Shown here one piece after another: positions 61,701 through 64,000 of a DNA stretch of 64,000 nucleotides; the first letter of the stretch is position 1, and each line of letters begins with the position of its first letter. The position numbers and the translations under genes are program-made. Origin of the DNA: an uncultured Lachnospiraceae bacterium (GTDB lineage Bacteria; Bacillota; Clostridia; Lachnospirales; Lachnospiraceae); contig CAOKOL010000018.1 of NCBI GenBank assembly GCA_948470335.1, positions 1 through 64,000 of the forward strand. The letters are read 5' to 3'. The notes under the pieces were generated by a model. The model searched no databases and was not told the DNA's origin. It was given only the letters and a program-made list of their open reading frames with translations.

Positions 61701-62639
61701 TTAAAATGGGTATTTTCCGAATATCCGGTCCCGCAGAAACCGGTCGGCGGCATCCCATCCGTTCCGGAACAGGGCCTGGCTGTCCTCCCTGCCGATCCCA
61801 AAGTCTACGGCGCTGATTTTGCGGCGGTTCTCCTCTGTCCCTGCCACGGCGGGAATACAGATGGTCCGCTCATAATCTTCGGCGGAAAGACTGTGGCGGT
61901 CGATGGCATCCAGGCTGGTGGATATAATGGCTTTCAGATAGTCCACAAGATTGGGCCGGGCCTTGCAGATCGGACAGTGGCAGGGTCCGTCTCCGTCCGT
62001 GAACTGAAATCCGAAGGTGGGACATGTGTTCCGGCTGCCGTCAAACAGCCAGAGAGGATAATTACTGAGAAGCCCGCCGTCCACGATCAGATGCTTTCGT
62101 CCGTATTTGTCCTTTAAACGGACCGGTTCAAAAAAGACAGGGATGCTGACGCTCATCCTGACGGCAAGAGAGATGGGAAATTCTTTCGGCTCGTCGGTAA
62201 AAACTTCCAGGTCCTCCGGAAAAATAAGGAGGCGTTTCTCCGTCAGGTCGCTGGCGGTAATGTTCAGCTTTCTTCCGAGCCGTTCCACGTCGCTGAAGCT
62301 GTGTATCCCTTTACGGCTTAACAGGCCGTTAAGCCAGCTTTCCAGATAATCTGTGTTATAGATGCCGAGACTGAACAGCAGGGAAATGGATTTCCCGATG
62401 AGGCCCAGGTGATCCGGCAGGTCCATTCCCTTGAAACGCATATAATCGATTGTTTCCAGTTCTTTTTTCAGTTCATTGCCCGTATAGCCCGCGGCAAGCA
62501 GAGCGGCCACGATGGCACCCGCCGACGAACCGGCCAGATCCGCAAACTGCCATCCGCCCTGCTCCATTCTGCACACCGCGCCCACATGTCCGATTCCCCG
62601 GACCCCTCCTCCTTCAAAGACCGCATTGCACTTTTTCAA
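61701..62639 (-). CDS. Patatin-like phospholipase
   Basis: 312 residues, cytoplasmic. Catalytic Ser in GSSAGAIV (about 38-42), oxyanion loop FEGGGVRGIGHVGA (8-21) and the catalytic Asp in VDGGLLSNYP (about 188-197). Patatin-family acyl hydrolases cut phospholipid or neutral lipid esters. A CHCPIC motif (about 221-226) is an unusual extra. The ATG lacks an obvious strong ribosome site (AGGAGG lies slightly distant at the expected place). Convergent with the surface protein gene. Confidence 0.92.
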   Translation of the reverse strand: MKKCNAVFEGGGVRGIGHVGAVCRMEQGGWQFADLAGSSAGAIVAALLAAGYTGNELKKELETIDYMRFKGMDLPDHLGLIGKSISLLFSLGIYNTDYLESWLNGLLSRKGIHSFSDVERLGRKLNITASDLTEKRLLIFPEDLEVFTDEPKEFPISLAVRMSVSIPVFFEPVRLKDKYGRKHLIVDGGLLSNYPLWLFDGSRNTCPTFGFQFTDGDGPCHCPICKARPNLVDYLKAIISTSLDAIDRHSLSAEDYERTICIPAVAGTEENRRKISAVDFGIGREDSQALFRNGWDAADRFLRDRIFGKYPF

Positions 62640-62992
62640 ATGAAAACCTCCATAAGATACACAAATATGGCCGTGTCCGGCCGTTTAAACAGGGCATATG
62701 AAAAGAGATGCCCTCACAATAATATATGCCGCAGGGCGGAAATAGGAGAGAAGGCTTCCGCCGCTCATACCTGCCATAATCAACGGGCATAAAGGAAATA
62801 TGGAATTTATAGTTGAAATCTGCGGTAAAATGGATTACTATATAGAAATCATGAGGGCAGAATACTTTTGCCCCGGTGTTATTATGGATGTCTGCCCGTA
62901 ATGATCGTGAAAATATGTAACATTTTCCGGCAGAACCCCACAGTTTATACTGTGGATTTTCGGGCATACATCAGGACAAGACGGAGGATCTT
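62640..62992 (+). promoter_or_regulatory. leuB upstream region with structured leader
   Basis: 353 bases without a supported gene. A promoter, TTGAAA (62813-62818), 17 bases, TACTAT (62836-62841), would give a ~145-base leader. In it GGGC(N11)GCCC and GGGCAG/CTGCCC are alternative pairs (about 62850-62900), and CCACAGTTTATACTGTGG (about 62937-62955) is a perfect 7-bp hairpin followed by ATTTT, just ahead of the leuB ribosome site. No Leu-codon leader peptide was found. Confidence 0.5.
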
Positions 62993-64000
62993 ATGGAATT
63001 TCATGTTGCGGTGATTCCCGGAGACGGGATCGGACCTGAGATTGTGGCCGAAGCCAGGAAAGTGCTTGATCGGGCCGGAGAAAAGTTTGGATGTCAGTTT
63101 ACATACAGGGAACTGTTGATGGGCGGCGCTTCCATCGACGCTTACGGCGTGCCTTTAACGGATGAGACCCTTGCGGCGGCGAAAGCCAGCGATTCCGTAT
63201 TGCTGGGAGCCGTGGGCGGCGACGTGGGGAATTCAAGATGGTACGACGTGGCCCCGAATTTAAGGCCGGAGGCCGGACTTTTGGGGATTCGAAAGGGTCT
63301 GGAGCTGTTTGCCAATATCCGCCCTGCCTATCTGTATCAGGAATTGAACAAAGCCTGTCCGCTGAAAGAGGAAATCATCGGAGACGGCTTTGACATGGTG
63401 ATTGTCCGGGAGCTGACCGGCGGCCTTTATTTCGGAAAGCGTTACACCGAAGAAGTGAACGGCGTGAAACGGGCGGTGGACACCCTGGTATATGATGAAA
63501 ACGAGATCAGAAGAATTGCCGTCAAGGCGTTCGATATCGCGATGAAGCGGAAAAAGAAGGTAATCAGCGTGGATAAGGCCAATGTGCTGGATTCTTCCAG
63601 GCTCTGGCGGAGCGTGGTGGAAGAAGTGGCCAAGGGATATCCGGAAGTCGCGCTGTCCCATATGCTGGTGGACAACTGCGCCATGCAGTTGGTAATGAAT
63701 CCCGGTCAGTTCGACGTGATTCTGACGGAGAATATGTTCGGCGATATTCTCTCCGATGAAGCCAGTATGATTACCGGTTCCATCGGTATGCTGTCTTCCG
63801 CCAGCCTGGGCGCGGGGAAGCTGGGGCTGTATGAGCCTTCCCACGGTTCTGCGCCCGATATCGCCGGAAAGAATCTGGCCAATCCCATCGCCACCATTCT
63901 GTCCGCGGCCATGATGCTGCGGTACTCCTTTGATTTGGATGCCGCCGCGGATGCAATCGAAGCCGCCGTGCGGAAGGTGATTTCCGAGGGGTACCGGACC
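62993..64000 (+). CDS. leuB: 3-isopropylmalate dehydrogenase (runs off the window end)
   Basis: Oxidises and decarboxylates 3-isopropylmalate in leucine synthesis with NAD. 336 residues are seen with no stop before the window ends; the family is about 360. Motifs: [13 protein letters not shown] start, [56 protein letters not shown] and [24 protein letters not shown] precedes the ATG. Its partners leuACD are not in the window. Confidence 0.95.
   Translation, partial: MEFHVAVIPGDGIGPEIVAEARKVLDRAGEKFGCQFTYRELLMGGASIDAYGVPLTDETLAAAKASDSVLLGAVGGDVGNSRWYDVAPNLRPEAGLLGIRKGLELFANIRPAYLYQELNKACPLKEEIIGDGFDMVIVRELTGGLYFGKRYTEEVNGVKRAVDTLVYDENEIRRIAVKAFDIAMKRKKKVISVDKANVLDSSRLWRSVVEEVAKGYPEVALSHMLVDNCAMQLVMNPGQFDVILTENMFGDILSDEASMITGSIGMLSSASLGAGKLGLYEPSHGSAPDIAGKNLANPIATILSAAMMLRYSFDLDAAADAIEAAVRKVISEGYRT

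Overview
The window looks like chromosome of an anaerobic, spore-lineage Firmicute of the class Clostridia, most likely a Lachnospiraceae relative. This rests on gene content: a glgC/glgD pair, spoVG, a YtvI-like sporulation membrane protein, DUF4364, LL-diaminopimelate aminotransferase (dapL), a Rho with a long charged insert, many Firmicute-style AGGAGG ribosome sites and sigma-A promoters. No rRNA, tRNA, CRISPR array or intact transposase was seen. About 58 protein genes or gene remnants can be supported, on both strands.

Layout. 0.2-4.8 kb: secreted trigger-factor-like foldase, glycogen precursor genes glgC-glgD, spoVG, a small membrane protein. 5.1-11.1 kb: TetR regulator followed by an operon of two UroD-fold (methyltransferase-type) proteins and two GPH-type sugar/cation symporters; the first symporter is frameshifted in an 11-G tract. 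11.2-24.9 kb: housekeeping block with pth-mfd, a PrsA/SurA-like lipoprotein, ysxC and DUF4364 (minus strand), rho with a long structured leader, rpmE-DUF1385-prmC-prfA, and an LCP-family cell wall ligase. 25-34.9 kb: envelope and amino-acid genes galU, rfbD, glmM, an aminotransferase, hisC, ytvI, dapF, dapL, and a small Cys-rich protein. 34.9-41.3 kb: accessory region with a His/Cys-rich secreted repeat protein, unknown membrane proteins, a broken membrane-protein gene beside a glycosyltransferase, and a PadR/DUF2812 pair. 41.5-49.2 kb: MATE exporter, HD hydrolase, ferredoxin-type aldo/keto reductase, Rrf2 regulator, a frameshifted small gene, and a decaying flavoprotein/Sir2-like cluster that keeps one intact Sir2-like gene and a DUF3786 gene. 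49.4-52.6 kb: folate operon folE-HD-folP-folBK under a tetrahydrofolate riboswitch. 52.7-64 kb: Hsp20, a lipoprotein, an F420-ligase-like protein, an AgrC/LytTR-type two-component system divergent from a large cell-surface protein, a patatin-like lipase, and leuB running off the end.

Most notable: a dispersed repeat family with a 103-bp unit, present in full or in part just ahead of the ribosome site of at least four genes (about 28.5, 34.4, 40.2 and 58.7 kb) and in tandem at 40.2 kb; the UroD/GPH operon with its poly-G tract; the THF riboswitch followed by a second hairpin that holds the folE ribosome site; the rho leader; and the paired Cys/His modules of the 35-kb secreted protein. Three genes (7.9, 36.5 and 46.0 kb) are broken by a single small change, two of them in homopolymers, so sequencing error must be excluded before biology is inferred.
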